A stretch of 64,000 bases of DNA from Patagioenas fasciata (taxonomy: Eukaryota > Chordata > Aves > Columbiformes > Columbidae). This document shows, piece after piece, positions 21,950 through 33,123 of this stretch. Under the pieces are notes generated by a model. It searched no databases, was not told the DNA's origin, and worked only from the letters and a program-made list of their open reading frames with translations. Both the position numbers and the translations under genes were made by a program. The stretch spans positions 1,083,001-1,147,000 of the forward strand of contig NC_092520.1 of assembly GCF_037038585.1 (NCBI RefSeq), given 5' to 3'. Position 1 is the first letter of the stretch. Every line of letters starts with the position of its first letter.

Positions 21950-22096
21950 AAGAGGGAGGGTCCTTCCCCAGCAGAGGGGCAGGCAGAGGCCAAGTCCTTC
22001 CAGTGCGGTGTCTGCGAGAAGCGGTTTTGGAAGGAGAGGCTCATGCTGGCTCACCAGTGCAGTCACAGCGCCCCCAGCCTGCGGCCAGCTCTGTAG
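21950..22096 (+). pseudogene. Untranslated remnant of the C-terminal finger, unit 2
   Basis: Beyond the TAG the same frame stays open to TAG 22,094-22,096 and would encode the linker and last finger ([19 protein letters not shown]...). Its integrity shows that the nonsense change is the only defect here and is probably recent. Confidence 0.8.
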
Positions 22097-22126
22097 CCCG
22101 GCACCCCATGAATCTGCAGCTGTTTC

Positions 22127-22435
22127 ATGCTGAGCAGTCAAGGACTTCTCATGTTCTGGTGCCCTGCCAGCTGGGAGGGGGCACAGCCGGGACAGCTGAA
22201 ACAAAGTGGCCAAAGAGCTTTTCCTTACCATCTGATGTCATGCTCAGTATAGAAACTGGGGGGAGTGGGCCTGGGGCACCACAGCTCAGAGGTGGGCTGT
22301 TCATCGATCAGTGGGTGGTGAGCAATTCTGTTGTGCATCACTTGTTTTGCATATTCTTAAATCATCATCGTCAGTAATCTTTTCCTCTGCTGTGCTGTTA
22401 AACTGTCTCTATCCCAAGCCACAGGTGTTACTCAG
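22127..22435 (+). mobile_element. ERVL-type LTR, 3' part, downstream of unit 2
   Basis: Matches the LTR at 12,807 from AGCAGTCAAGGACTT through CTGGTGCCCTGCCAGC to the AAACTGTCTCTATC region; the first about 110 bases of the LTR are missing. Confidence 0.75.
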
Positions 22436-23340
22436 ATCACTGGATGAGCCCAATTTAAGTTTTGTATCAGTCATCTAGGTTCAAGAAATACATGTTAAAT
22501 CGAATTAATTGTCACTTAGAAGTATAAGACTGTGTGATTTTTAGTATACTGTCTACTTTGCATTAGTAGCTAAATTTGCTGAAATCTCTGTGTGGTGTTA
22601 AGTTCTGTTCATATTCAACAACCTTGTGCCTGCTTGAGGAAAGCAAAGCAGCTACAGAACATCACCGTTCACAAAAGGCTGAAAGGCTCGGAGGTCCCTG
22701 CAACACGGCAGGATGGCAAAAGGCGGAACTGATGACACTGCCAAACAGAACTCCCCGAAACGGAGCAGAACCAGGATGGGTCTCTGTCCCAGCTCTACCT
22801 CAGCTCTGCCCCAGCTCCATCCTGGCTCTGTCACCAGCCGTCAGATCGCGAGTCTCCAGATACAAAGCATGATGCTGATGGCATGGAAGATCCTTATTGA
22901 TCGGTCTGGATGTCCACTGTATGGGAATATAGCGGAGGAATGGCGAGGAGTTTGGTTACATGTAAATATGCTCAAGTCACTTGCAGCAGTCTGTAGAAAA
23001 AGCACATGCATCACACCAGTTGTTTCGCTGACCTTGTATGCTTGACAAGCAGAACCTCCACAGTAGAACCTCACATAGGCCTGTGAGAACCTCTCGACAA
23101 CTTATCACTATGGCTGAGATTCCTGCTTTGTTGTGAGAAAGAGCGGGAGGCTGCGCCTGCCTGGAACCTTGAAATACAGGCGAGCTCGGCAGGCCCAGGG
23201 ATCTTCTCCCAGGGCTGAACTGAGCAGCGCCTGCGTCCCCGCTTGTGTTAGCTCTGCGGGGGAGCTCAGGTGCTACTTCGGAGATCCCCCAGTCGAGAGG
23301 GAACTAAAAGAAAACTTGCTCTTTGCAAATGCATTTGTGG
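22436..23340. other. Shared 3' flank of unit 2
   Basis: Non-coding duplicate of the flank of unit 3 (39,889-40,179 plus 47,012-47,440). It has no ERV where unit 3 carries a 6.8-kb provirus, so it serves as the empty site. Identity ends near 23,340 (TTTGTGGCCTC). It contains no gene I recognise. Confidence 0.75.
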
Positions 23341-23364
23341 CCTCATCCAGACTGCACTCCCTCA

Positions 23365-25235
23365 GTTCAGCTGCAAGGATGCTGTGCAGACTGTGTCAAA
23401 TGCCTTACTCAAGTCAAGGTAGATCACGTCCACTGCTCTGCCATCATCCATCCATCTTGTTATCTCCTCATAAAAGTCAATAAGGTTGGTCAAGCACGAC
23501 TTCCCTTTGGTGAAGCCATGTTGACTGCCCCTAATGACCCTCTTCTGCCTGATATGCCTTGAGATGGCATGAAGGATAAGTCATTCCATCAGTTTCCCAG
23601 GGATGGAGGTGAGGCTGACCGGTCTAGAGTTACCCAGGTCCTCCTTCTTGCCCTTTTTGAAGACTGCAGTGACATTTGCTTTCCTCCAGTCCTCAGGCAC
23701 CTCTCCCGTTTCCCAAGACTTGGCAAAGATGATGGAGAGCGGTCCAGCAATGACCTCAGCCAGCTCCCTCAGCACCCATGGGTGCATCCCATCTGGACCC
23801 ATGGATTTATGAATGTCCAGATTGCCTGACTGATCCCTAACCCAGTCCTCATCAACCAAGCCAAACTCCTCCATTGTCCTGACTGCCTCTGGGGCCTCAG
23901 CAGTACGGGGTTCCCCAGGACAGCCTCCGGCAGAGCAGACAGGGACAAAGAAGCATTCAGTAACTCTGCCTTCTCTGTGTCTTCTGTCACCAGGGCACCC
24001 ACCTCGTTCATCAGTGGGCCTACATTGCCTCTGGTGTTAGTTTTATCTGCCACGTATTGGAAAAATCTCTTCCTATTTTCCTTGACCCCTCTCACCAGGT
24101 TTAATTCTAAGGAGGCCTTAGCTTTCCTAGTTGCCTCCCTATACCCTCTGACAACAGCCTGATATTCTCCCCAAGTGCCAGCCCCTCCTTCCATGATCTA
24201 GAAACTCTCCTCTTCCACTTGAGTTTACCCAGCAGCTCCCTGTTTAACCACACAGGTCTCCTGGCTCCCTTCCTTGACTTCCTATGTGTCGGGATGCTCT
24301 GATCTGGTTCCTGGTAGGAACAGTCCCTGAACACTGACCGTCTTTGGCCCCTTTACCTTCAAGCAGCCTTGCCCATGGGATTTCCCCTAGCAATTGCCTG
24401 AAAAGGCCAAAGTTTGCCCTGCTGAAATCCAGGGTTGCAATTCTGCTTGCTATCCTGCTCCTACCACAGGAGATCCTGAACTCCACCATCTCATGGTCGC
24501 TGCAACCAAGGCAGCCCTCAACCTTTACCACTTCAACCAGCCCCTCCTTGTCAGTGAGGATGAGGTCCAGCAGGGCACCTCTTCTAGTCAGCTCCTCCAC
24601 CCTTTGCATCACAAAGTTATCGTCAAGGCACTGGAGGAACCTCCTGGACTGTGGCTGCCGGCCAAGTCATCCTTCCAGCAAACATCAGGGAAGTTAAAAT
24701 TCCCACCACAACCAGGGCCTGTGATTGTGAAGCTGCTCTCAGCTGTCTGTAGAGGCCTCATTGACTTCTTCACCCTGATCTGGTGGCCTGTAATAAACAC
24801 CCACAATAGTATCATGCTTGCCAGCCTGCCCCTTAACTTTCACCCAGACTCTCAACTCGCTCCTCGTCCATACCTGGACAATACTCAATACATTGTAGTT
24901 GCTCTCTCACATAGAGAGCAACTCCACCACCACGCCTGGCTGGCCTGTCTTTCCTGAAAAGGACACAGCCATCCGTGACCACATTCCAGTCATGTGTGCT
25001 GTCCCGCCATGTCTCTGTAATTGCCACTAGGTCATAACCTCCTGTCCTAACTTAGGTTTCTAACTCCTCCTGCTTACTCCCCGTGCTGCATGCATTGGTG
25101 TACAGGCATTTCAGAGAGTGAGCTGAGCACTCCAATTCCACCTCAGAGGTATGGGAGGCCTCCCAGCCCTCATGAACTCTAGAGTGATGCCCCACTGATG
25201 CAAGCCCAGTAACCACCCCATCCCAGCCCCCTTAC
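23365..25235 (-). pseudogene. CR1 LINE ORF2 fragment (endonuclease and RT N-terminus), minus strand
   Basis: Read on the minus strand from 25,235: KCLYTNACSTGSKQEEL and AITETWRDSTHDW (start of the endonuclease), GGGVALYVRE, then GALLDLILTDKEGLVE and GCSDHEMVEF (endonuclease C-terminal block with Ser-Asp-His), a middle region, and the RT start KSMGPDGMHPWVLREL, then NSRPVSLTSIPGKLME. The enzyme nicks target DNA and primes reverse transcription. Several frame breaks are present and the element is truncated within RT at 23,365. Its left edge abuts the unit 2 flank and its right edge the orphan promoter. Confidence 0.88.
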
Positions 25236-25238
25236 AGG

Positions 25239-25760
25239 GGACCCGTGTGGCCAGGACTGGCGGGCAGGGCCAGGGGCCGCAAGGACACAGCGGTGCTGCC
25301 GGTGCCCGCCCCCCCGAGCCGAGCGGGGCGGAGCGGCAGGACTACACCTCCCGTGCTGCACCGGCGGCGGGCGGCCCTCCCGGGCTGACGCTGCCGGCGG
25401 CTCCCGGCGCCGCCTTTGTCCGTGCCGGGCTGGCGGCGCGGCCCCGGCGCAGGTAGGGGCGGCGGGCGGCCCCGGGAGGGGACCCCGGCCCCGACGGCCT
25501 CTCCCGTGCTCTCCCCTCCGCCGGCCGCCCCCCAGCCCTGCCGGACCCCCCCGGACTCCCCTTAGGGCCCGGCTCCCCCCGGCGCTCCGGCCTTTCCCCG
25601 GCTCGCCCCGTGGCCCCCGTGCAACGCGGACACGCTGCTCCGTGTCCCAGCCGCCCGGGCCCCCTGGATCCGGCCCTGGCGGCCCCGGCGCTGGGAAGGG
25701 CTGGGCTGGGGCCGGGCCGGGTGCTCAGACCCCCGGGACACCCCGCACATCTTCCTGCTG
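25239..25760 (+). promoter_or_regulatory. Orphan CpG-island promoter of a lost zinc-finger unit
   Basis: Near-identical to the unit 1 and 2 promoters, with ACTACACCTCCCGTGCTG at 25,341-25,358 and donor CGGCGCAG/GTAGGG at 25,452/25,453. No finger exon follows: homology ends near 26,472, where retroviral DNA starts. It could still be active and drive transcripts into the adjacent ERV. Confidence 0.7.
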
Positions 25761-25875
25761 CCCGTGTGGGGCACCGGAGGAAGATTTGTGTACACGGGAG
25801 CTTCCAAAACACCTTTCTTTTCGTGGCTCTTTCTCACTTGTATCCCAAGCAGTTTGGATCCTGTGGTGGGTCATT

Positions 25876-26472
25876 CTCCCAGCAGCTGCGAAGGCTCGGG
25901 GTGGAGGAAAAGCAGCTGTGGGCAGGTGAGAGAACTTGTCCCCCTGATTTCTTCATGAAATTGTTGTGCTTGCAGGGACCGTCTGTCCTGATTGTGCTGG
26001 TGTGGCTGTTGATGGCACAGGCATCTCGTGTGGAATCCGGAGCGTCCCACCTCCCTCTTCACGAATCAAAACCTGCACGGGCCTCCACCTCCCCGCCGAG
26101 AGCAGCGACGCGCCGGGCTCCAGGCTGCTGCGGCAAGGTGGGGGTCAGGCACGGCCCTGGCTCTGGGGACACCACGGGCTGGGATTGCTACGTTTGGTGC
26201 TGTGGTGCAGCAGCGGCAAAACGCCCCTGGGACCTGCTGCTGTGGGGCAGTGTGAGTGCAAAGTGGTTTGAGACCCGGTGCGGTGCAGGGTGCTCCCGTT
26301 CCTGCCCGCTGAGCCGCACCACGGGCAGGGGCAGGCAGGAGCGTGCCTGCTGCCAGGCCTCGGGCCAGGCCTGTGTCACGGTGCTGTGTCCGGCCCTGGT
26401 GGGTGATCGCGTTTGTGGCACGGGTTGGGGACAGGGCAAAGTCCCTGCTGCTCTGGCGTGGATCCCCGATCC
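25876..26472 (+). other. 5' exons and intron of the orphan unit
   Basis: Contains the small exon before GGGCAG/GTGAGA (about 25,925), the 162-bp exon 25,976-26,137 between GTGCTTGCAG and GTGGGGGTCAGG, and the conserved block starting GTTTGAGACCCGGTGCGG. It stops at CTGGCGTGGATCC, where the breakpoint with ERV sequence also found at 55,193 occurs. Confidence 0.6.
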
Positions 26473-27438
26473 ACGACGTGCACGTAGTCACTCACAAGAA
26501 ACAAAACTATAGGCCTTTGATTTCAGGGTATTCACAAGAAATAGTCACTCAGATAAAGAAGTGAGGTGTCATTAATCCCAGGAAGTTTCCTTAGATGGTG
26601 TTCCTGTCTAAGGAAAGGACTCCAGTATACAGACCCGCAGCTCTGAGCAGATCACTCCAAGGGTGCCTTCGGCGGGAACCCCGTTTCATTGTTTGGCCAG
26701 ATGTGGCTGTGGGCATTACAACATAGTCCAGAAGCTTCTCAGCTAGTCTGGGCACCTCCTTTGTTAAGGACCCTGTCAATTGACCGAGGGCCCCACCCCT
26801 CCCAACCCATCAGTTGGTAGAGGTGGTGCTTATTGACAACACCTTGGTACCATTCTAGGTGGATGTATGTGGGGACAGGCACAGTGGGGCACAGAAGGTG
26901 CTAAAGAGCCATCAACCGCCTCATTGAAAGCTCCAGATTTCAGGGGCATGTGCAACTGCCTCACAATCCACCCTGTGACCACAGTCATCTGACAAACTAC
27001 TTGGGAGTGCTAGTGCAGTCACCTCTTGCCTCCAAAGTCAAAAGGGGGCATTCTGTTGGTGAGTTTGAATGGCCACAGTGGATCATCATACCTTATGGGT
27101 CATTTTCTTGTTGCAAATCAACCTACAATAGAACAGAATAATACAAATTACAACAATTACCAATATTGGAGAGAGCTGGTCAATTATCCTAATAAGGAAA
27201 ACAAATGCATTGAAGGATTTGTTTTACCAGATGGTAATCTATACACTTCTGATATGCTAATACCTCTAATTTACAAACTAAAAACATCTTCTACGGTTAC
27301 TTTAGATACCTTACGCATTAAGACCCAGAATGGAAACAAAAGCCAGATTACTCTGAACTACACCTCCATCCCCCGGTCACTGATAAAACAGACAGACTTC
27401 TCTGACAAAAAGTTGCTAACAGGTTTTGCTGTAATTTT

Positions 27439-28220
27439 TTAGCTGTCCCCAGGTAACATCGCTGGCTTCCTTCTTTGGTCTCTTTCTTCATTACCCTCTG
27501 CTGCAGGGACAGTTGCTGCATCTCTGGTACAGGGTCCTGCATCATGTTGGTCCAACTCATAGTAAGGTTTAACATATTTCACAGGAAGCCACTTTGGTCC
27601 TGTTCGAAGAAGAACACAAGCACACCCCTTCCCCAGGTGATTAGTTCTACAGGCCCTTGACACTGACTGTTGTGCAGGGGATCCTGGTACAAAACCTTTG
27701 GTCTCTGAGACAGGGAATCTGGAACAGGGAAGTGTTTTTCCACTGCTGTGAGAGAGGAGGGAGGCATAGTACGATTCAAAAAATTTAAAGTATATGTTGC
27801 ATTGTCTAATTGTTCTTGAGGCATCATATTCCCCCTTTTTGGTTTTAATAATATCTCTTTCAATGTGGAATGTGCTCGTTCAATGATAGCCGATCCACTG
27901 AGAGAATGTGGAATACCTGTGACATGTGAAACATCCCACCGCTTTAAAAAATATTGCGTGGATCTAGCAGTGTATCCATCAGATACATGTGTAACATCAG
28001 ACTGCCAAAAGTCATTAGCTGAAAGTCCGCAAGGGTTAACTCCAAGGGAGGGCGAGCTTGTAATGAGACCTTGACATTCCGGGCAAGAGCGCACTGTGTC
28101 TCTCACTTGCTCGAGAGTGAGACCAAACATCTGTTTTAAGGCAGCAGCATTCTGATGGGAGAAAGCACGTGAAGCCCTGGCAGACTGGAAGGGGACTGTA
28201 GCTACAGTGTAAGAATCCAC
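27439..28220 (-). pseudogene. Class II retroviral integrase with deleted core, minus strand
   Basis: The frame contains the N-terminal zinc module (His pair in AFSHQNAAALKQMF, and CPECQG), the first catalytic Asp (FWQSDVTHV), and the Glu region (SGSAIIERAHSTLKE), but the stretch bearing the second catalytic Asp is missing: DVTHVSDGY runs straight into TARSTQYFLKRW. In the next frame a C-terminal domain follows (LLRTGPKWLPVKYVKPYYE, about 27,550-27,610). The sequence resembles alpha/betaretroviral integrases. The deletion makes it catalytically dead. Confidence 0.85.
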
Positions 28221-28250
28221 AACTGCATTCCCTTCAGTTATGGGACCTGG

Positions 28251-28944
28251 TCAAGTTGTATGAGAGCGTATATGAGCAACAAACAGTGGGTGTTTGCAAA
28301 GCTGTAATGCAGTTTGCAATGATACAAACATATCAAAAAGCTGCTGTTGCGAGATTTCTTTAAGAAAAGCGGGGGGGATGTACTGTAGGACCTTGACTAC
28401 GTACTCCGAATCACAAACCAAATTTAGAGGTTCCTCCCTAAAAAGCTCTAAGGCATGCAGAACTGCGCCGAGTTCCAGTAACTGAGTTGAACTTTCAACA
28501 GTTTTAACAGAATGATGCCGATCGTTATCTTCACGCCAGACCACTACAGCTCTATGAGCCTTCCCTGAACCACCAACAAAAACTGTGTGAGCATTTGGGA
28601 TGGGACCGAGCACAAGTACGGTCTGTGGTCTGATATCAAAGACACGCAGATTCTGCAGCAATTTACATTCAGGCATGCCAAGAGCTGTGCTGTTAAGAAA
28701 ATCAGCTAGCGCAATTTGCAAGGACAGAGATTGTGAATGAAAAAAAATCAAAATCTGCTTTCACAAAAGGTACATATATGACAGATGGATCACGGCCTGC
28801 TAAAGCCTGAATCCGTTCTCTGCCTTTTTTGATCAGAGTAACAATCAATTCCAGGGGCTCAGTAATAGCTTTATGGAAAAAATTGGGGAAAAAAATCCAT
28901 TCCAAGTATATCAGTCTGTTAGCATTCTCATCATACTGTCCCAC
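28251..28944 (-). pseudogene. RNase H and RT connection remnant, minus strand
   Basis: Starting at 28,944, an RT connection-like piece (PLELIVTLIKKGRERIQAL) leads into 28,751-28,251, which carries an RNase H fold: HTVFVGGSGKAHRAVVVW (the first catalytic Asp is replaced by Gly), TQLLELGAVLHALELF (Glu) and NLVCDSEYVVKVLQ (Asp). A + strand counterpart lies at 45,110-45,310. The Gly substitution would abolish metal binding at that site. Confidence 0.8.
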
Positions 28945-29075
28945 AAGAGCCGCAGGTTGTTTCTATGTTGTAGCTATAAACAGACAATTCTGCAAGTCCA
29001 ATTGAATGCAGTCAGCCTGTAAGGTTGTCATAGATTTATTCATCAAAGTTTCTAACTCCATTTTGGCCGTCATAT

Positions 29076-31330
29076 TTGTTGGATATTGTTTTCCCTTACC
29101 GGATCGAAGTCCTGTTTCAGTTCTATCAGTGTAGTGTTTGCTTTATTGAGACATTGGCTGTTAATACCAGTGGAAATACAGCGTTTGAAATTTCCTTGGA
29201 GATTTCTCACTTGCACAAGCAGATCTGCACCATCCAAGCAGCTTCTTGTAGGACATGCAACTAAACAGAATTCTCAGAAAATGTTATTTGAGCTTACAAT
29301 TTACTCAACAAATCTTTACCCAAGAGAGGTATAGGGCTTTCTGGCAACTACAAGAATTCATATGGTAAAACTTTGTTTTGAATTTGGCAGTCCATTGGTC
29401 TCAAACAATGGCCTTTCTTTCATTCTCTCCCATGACCTCAAAAACTATCACGGTGAATTTACTGAGAAGTCTCTTACAACCAGTTACCACAGAAGAAGTC
29501 TATTAAAAAAAAAAATGTTTGCTTTAATTTCCCAGTTTCATTAGAACTATGGATCCACTGGTGATGCCTTTAAATTTCACCCTCAGACTCCCTCATGCAG
29601 TATTACAGTTCTCTAGCAGTAACAGTGCTGGGGGGGGGAATAAAATCTCCCCCTTGCCCCCATCTGAGATGGCAAGACCTCCAGCCCAGCATGAAAACAA
29701 ATCAGTTCGAACTCCACATCAAACCAACCTGGCTCCACTCCACACCCAAACTAGTACCAGTCTGACCCAGAGAAGCACTGAGCACTCTGACCCCCCAAAG
29801 CTGACCAGTGTGACAAGACCGACCCCAGCAAGGAGGTGAAATGATGAGCTCTCTCCCCAGATGTGCCAGAACCCAAGAAACAAGATGGAAGCAAAAAGAA
29901 ACAGCACCAACAACCCCCGATTCAAAGCTGAGAAGCAACGCAGCGCCACAACAAGGATGGATGACAACGCTACAGGGAAGAAAAGACAGAGCAGGGGGAA
30001 TAAAGCCCCATTCTCCACTTAGCAGCAGGCAACAATGTTTTTCCATTGCTTTTTCTTTCTCTTCTTGCTGCAGTTCAGATGTAACCAAGGCCATGCAGGC
30101 GGCGGAATTGCTGGTACGGAGTGGGAGGCTCTGGCAAACTCCTCGGTTACAATGAGCTGAGTTTATCTTGCAGCTTGACACAGGCCTGAAATTTATATTC
30201 AAACTGTGCAACACAGTCTTGGGATATTTTGCTTTTTTGTTTGCCCATTTCATTCCAAACATAATACACTTTATATGCATTTCCAAGTAGCTCAGCAATA
30301 GTTACATTCCTTGGCTTCATTTACCTTTTAAAATTTACAGATGTTGAAAACCAGCATATTAAACATCAAACCATTATTCCATTTTCCTAGATCCAAATCA
30401 GTTTATATTCTAGCAACTTTTAAATACAACCTCATGCAATACCAAGTTCATATCTATCATAGCATTTAGGGTTTGTTTTGTTTCTGTTTTTGGTGGGGTT
30501 TTGTGTGTGTGTGTTTTTGTTTGTTTGTTTGTTTGCTTGTTTTTTTCAATGTGAAACAGTGTTTAACAATTTAAATTCTTTTCTGGTCTCAAAATTAGGA
30601 AATTAACTTATAGTACCATACTTCACCCCATTTTTCCAAAGTTCTGCAGAACAACATTAATTGCAATACATCACTTAAACCCAGAATTCCACATTTAAGC
30701 CACAATCGAGTACTGTATCGTTTCAAGTTTTCTTTTATCAGAATATTTCCCCAAAAGATACTCTAATGTGTAAGGATGCATCCTAAGGAGGAGCAAGGTG
30801 GTATTTTGGTAGTGGAACTGGTTCACATTTTGTGATTATCTCCCCAAACAAAATTATTTTGGTACCAAATATAAATATGCAAACTAAAATACTGAGCTCA
30901 GATATGCAAACCAAGCCAAGTTCAAACATGCAGATGGGTCACAGTTACACTAATTCAAGACAATATCTCCATTGTAGCATTGCACCTTTGGGCCGCTCAC
31001 TGCTCAGCCAGGTGGAGGCACAGCTGGGTCTCCTGACAAAACGGGGCAGTGCGGCTGGAGCCCCATCGGCACCCGCCCCCCGCCGCCCTAGCAAGCTGGA
31101 CTGGGCAAGGCTTTGATTGGCGTCTCATCTGGGGCACTACAACTGTTATCCCAAAACCAGGGTTCTTTACCTACTGTGCATACAAAAGAGCCAAGTTTAG
31201 TACACCGAGATGAAACACAGCCTATCGCAGATTTGCCCAAGTCTGGATATTGGAATAAAGCTAGAAAGAAAAATAACAGCTACTACACACAAAATTTTAC
31301 CATCACATTCACGCAGTAAAGAACTAAATT
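29076..31330 (-). other. Non-coding middle of the mosaic ERV
   Basis: Shared with 42,680-44,660 (+) and 56,160-57,660 (-). It contains a 198-codon minus-strand open frame (29,702-30,298) that is also open in the 56 kb copy, GT/GTTT low-complexity runs at 30,505-30,545, and no retroviral domain I recognise. This is where RT and the rest of gag would be expected. Confidence 0.55.
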
Positions 31331-31359
31331 ACTCATGATCTTCTGTATTATCACAAAAT

Positions 31360-31990
31360 GCACATTTTAAGTCCACGGATTCTCATTATTTAGCAGTCTG
31401 TGAACCCACCGTACCACACAACAAACACCTACTAAAACTGCAACATGCTTCAACAGACACACAAAGAAAACAGGTAAATGAGGAAAGCATCTTGCAGACT
31501 TCAGCAAGTTTTCTGTGACCTGTGTGTTATCAGTTAATTCTCTCTCAGCTTGTTGAAGTTCAAACCGTTCCACCTGTGAAACTGTAATGATCTAATGATC
31601 TCTTGTAGAGATTTATTTTGTCCTGCTCTTCTCACCTTAAAAACAACATTAATTGCAACAAAGCGTTATACTTCAAGGTTCTATCCTCCAGCCACTTTTC
31701 CCATTCATCTAACTGACACAGCAGCCAACATTGAGCGTAATATTTCACAAGATCTTCCTTCCTCATATTTCCAAGTGCTTTCCTATGTTTTAAAACACCT
31801 CCCAATACCGATTTCTTAGGAATAGGACAGAAAACAGCTGTTTCCGACCTCATCTCGTAAGTAAAAACCATGAGAAGAGGGAGGGAGTAGAGGAGCACAG
31901 GGCTGCTTGCAACGCGAGTGGGAACAGTGGGGAGAAGGTTTTGTGGTGTACTTACACCACAAAGAAACAATTCTAACAACCAGTAAAAGA
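31360..31990 (-). pseudogene. Retroviral matrix-like gag N-terminus, minus strand
   Basis: Minus-strand frame with KKSVLGGVLKHRKALGNMRK, EDLVKYYAQCWLLCQL and DRTLKYNALLQL, then an ERFELQQAERELTDN helix further on. The short basic helices and Trp/Tyr spacing resemble betaretroviral-type matrix domains. A + strand counterpart with the same order is at 42,010-42,500. Frameshifts occur between the two pieces. Confidence 0.65.
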
Positions 31991-32033
31991 ATTAACTCAC
32001 ATTCCTGACAAGCTGCTTGATTTTCAGAGAGAT

Positions 32034-33118
32034 TGTCATGGAGGCACCCCGAGGATAGTTTAAGGGACAACAGGGTCCAAAACAACTTTTATTACGCCGG
32101 TGAGAAACAGGGTTTTAGTACTCCAAAAGTGACTTAAGTACAAGTTCGGATATCAGTTGAGGGAAATTATTAAGGGGCAGCAACTAATACAACAGGCGGT
32201 CCACAGAGTGCATGCACGTGGCTTCACCCAAAACAATGCCGGAGCCGTCCCGGAGGTGTCCACACTTGCCTGAACATGGTGCGGGATTATTCTTAAAGAG
32301 ATACACGTACTGGTAGTGAGTACGGAAAGTACACGCTCGCGATTCTGCGAGGGTAAATTTATAATACACTTGCAATCTTGCGAGGGTTAATTTACTTACA
32401 CATGCAAATGTGCATGTGCTTATGTGGAAGCACGGGAGGAAAATACACTCACGATTGTGCAAGGAAATAATTTAAAGTACGCGTGCAAATGTGCACAGAA
32501 AGTTACTCGTGCATATGTGCACAGAAAGTTACTCGTGCTTGTATTAAACACGGAAAGTTACACGTGCATATGTGCACGGAAAGGATAAATACACTCGCGA
32601 TTATGCAAGGATTAATTTTACACGTGCTTATATTGAGCACGGAAAGTTACACGTGCACATGTGCACGGAAAGTATAAATATACTCGCAATCCTGCGAGCA
32701 GTTTTACTCACACACGTGGCAGTGAGGCGAGCGGAGTCTCCATCCCGGGGAAGGGGGCTCTCAGCGGCAGCATCTTTCTCGTGCTCTGAGAGACCGGCGA
32801 CAATGGGCGCAGTCTTGATGAGAGTCCCGTTTTTTATAGGCTGATCAGACATGACTGTAGGCATTCCAGAAGCTTCTCTGCACCCCCACACTGGCTGTGG
32901 GTGCCCCTGAAGCCTCCAAACATCCCCCACACCGGATGTGGGTGCCCAGTGGCTCCCTGGTGCCTCGGCACTCCCTTCTCCTAATGGCCCTGGCCAGGGG
33001 GCTCTGGGGCCAAACAAAAAAAGCTGTCAGCCGCAAACAGCAGAGAGAGAGGGAGATGTGCCTACTCCTTCCATACTGAAGGAGAGGGGTGAGAGAGGGG
33101 GGTTTGCATTCTGCCACA
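32034..33118 (-). mobile_element. Palindrome-array LTR, minus strand
   Basis: Reverse-complement relative of the solo LTR at 15,410. On the minus strand it starts TGTGGCAGAATGC and ends GGTGCCTCCATGACA. Flanks are GAGAT (32,029-32,033) and GAGAC (33,119-33,123), a 4/5 match to a target duplication. The + strand provirus at 41,940-41,960 has the same surrounding sequence without the LTR, so this is an insertion into that ERV type. Confidence 0.85.
32310..32720 (-). repeat. Second palindrome array (about 13-14 units)
   Basis: Inverted counterpart of 15,828-16,290, with units such as CACGTGCATATGTGCACG, CGTGCTTATATTGAGCACG and TCGCGATTCTGCGAG separated by GAAAGTTA-type linkers. Unit order and several stems differ from the first array. 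Confidence 0.8.
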
Positions 33119-33123
33119 GAGAC

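Larger units (their letters stand above)
26473..32033 (-). mobile_element. Minus-strand mosaic endogenous retrovirus
   Basis: Same internal sequence as 42,000-45,460 of the + strand provirus, read in reverse: matrix-type gag (31,980 to 31,360), a long non-coding middle, RT connection, RNase H and integrase. The leftmost part (26,473-27,050) is shared almost base for base with 55,190-55,800. In minus-strand sense it is preceded by the palindrome LTR (32,034-33,118) and a capsid fragment (33,604-34,300). No matching terminal LTRs were found. Bases 27,050-27,440 hold an AT-rich open stretch of no known family. Confidence 0.75.

Noticed and set aside
20840-22231. Long minus-strand open frames opposite zinc-finger arrays (463 codons here; 482 at 38,210-39,658; 231 at 11,854-12,549)
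   Set aside because: They mirror the 84-bp finger repeat, whose codon usage avoids stops on the other strand. The peptides are repetitive LLPSVDALV-type strings with no known fold.
29702-30298. 198-codon minus-strand frame also open at 56,350-56,946
   Set aside because: About 16 of roughly 20 base differences between the copies change an amino acid, which is what neutral drift gives. It has no recognisable domain, and the + strand copy near 43,500-44,000 is broken.
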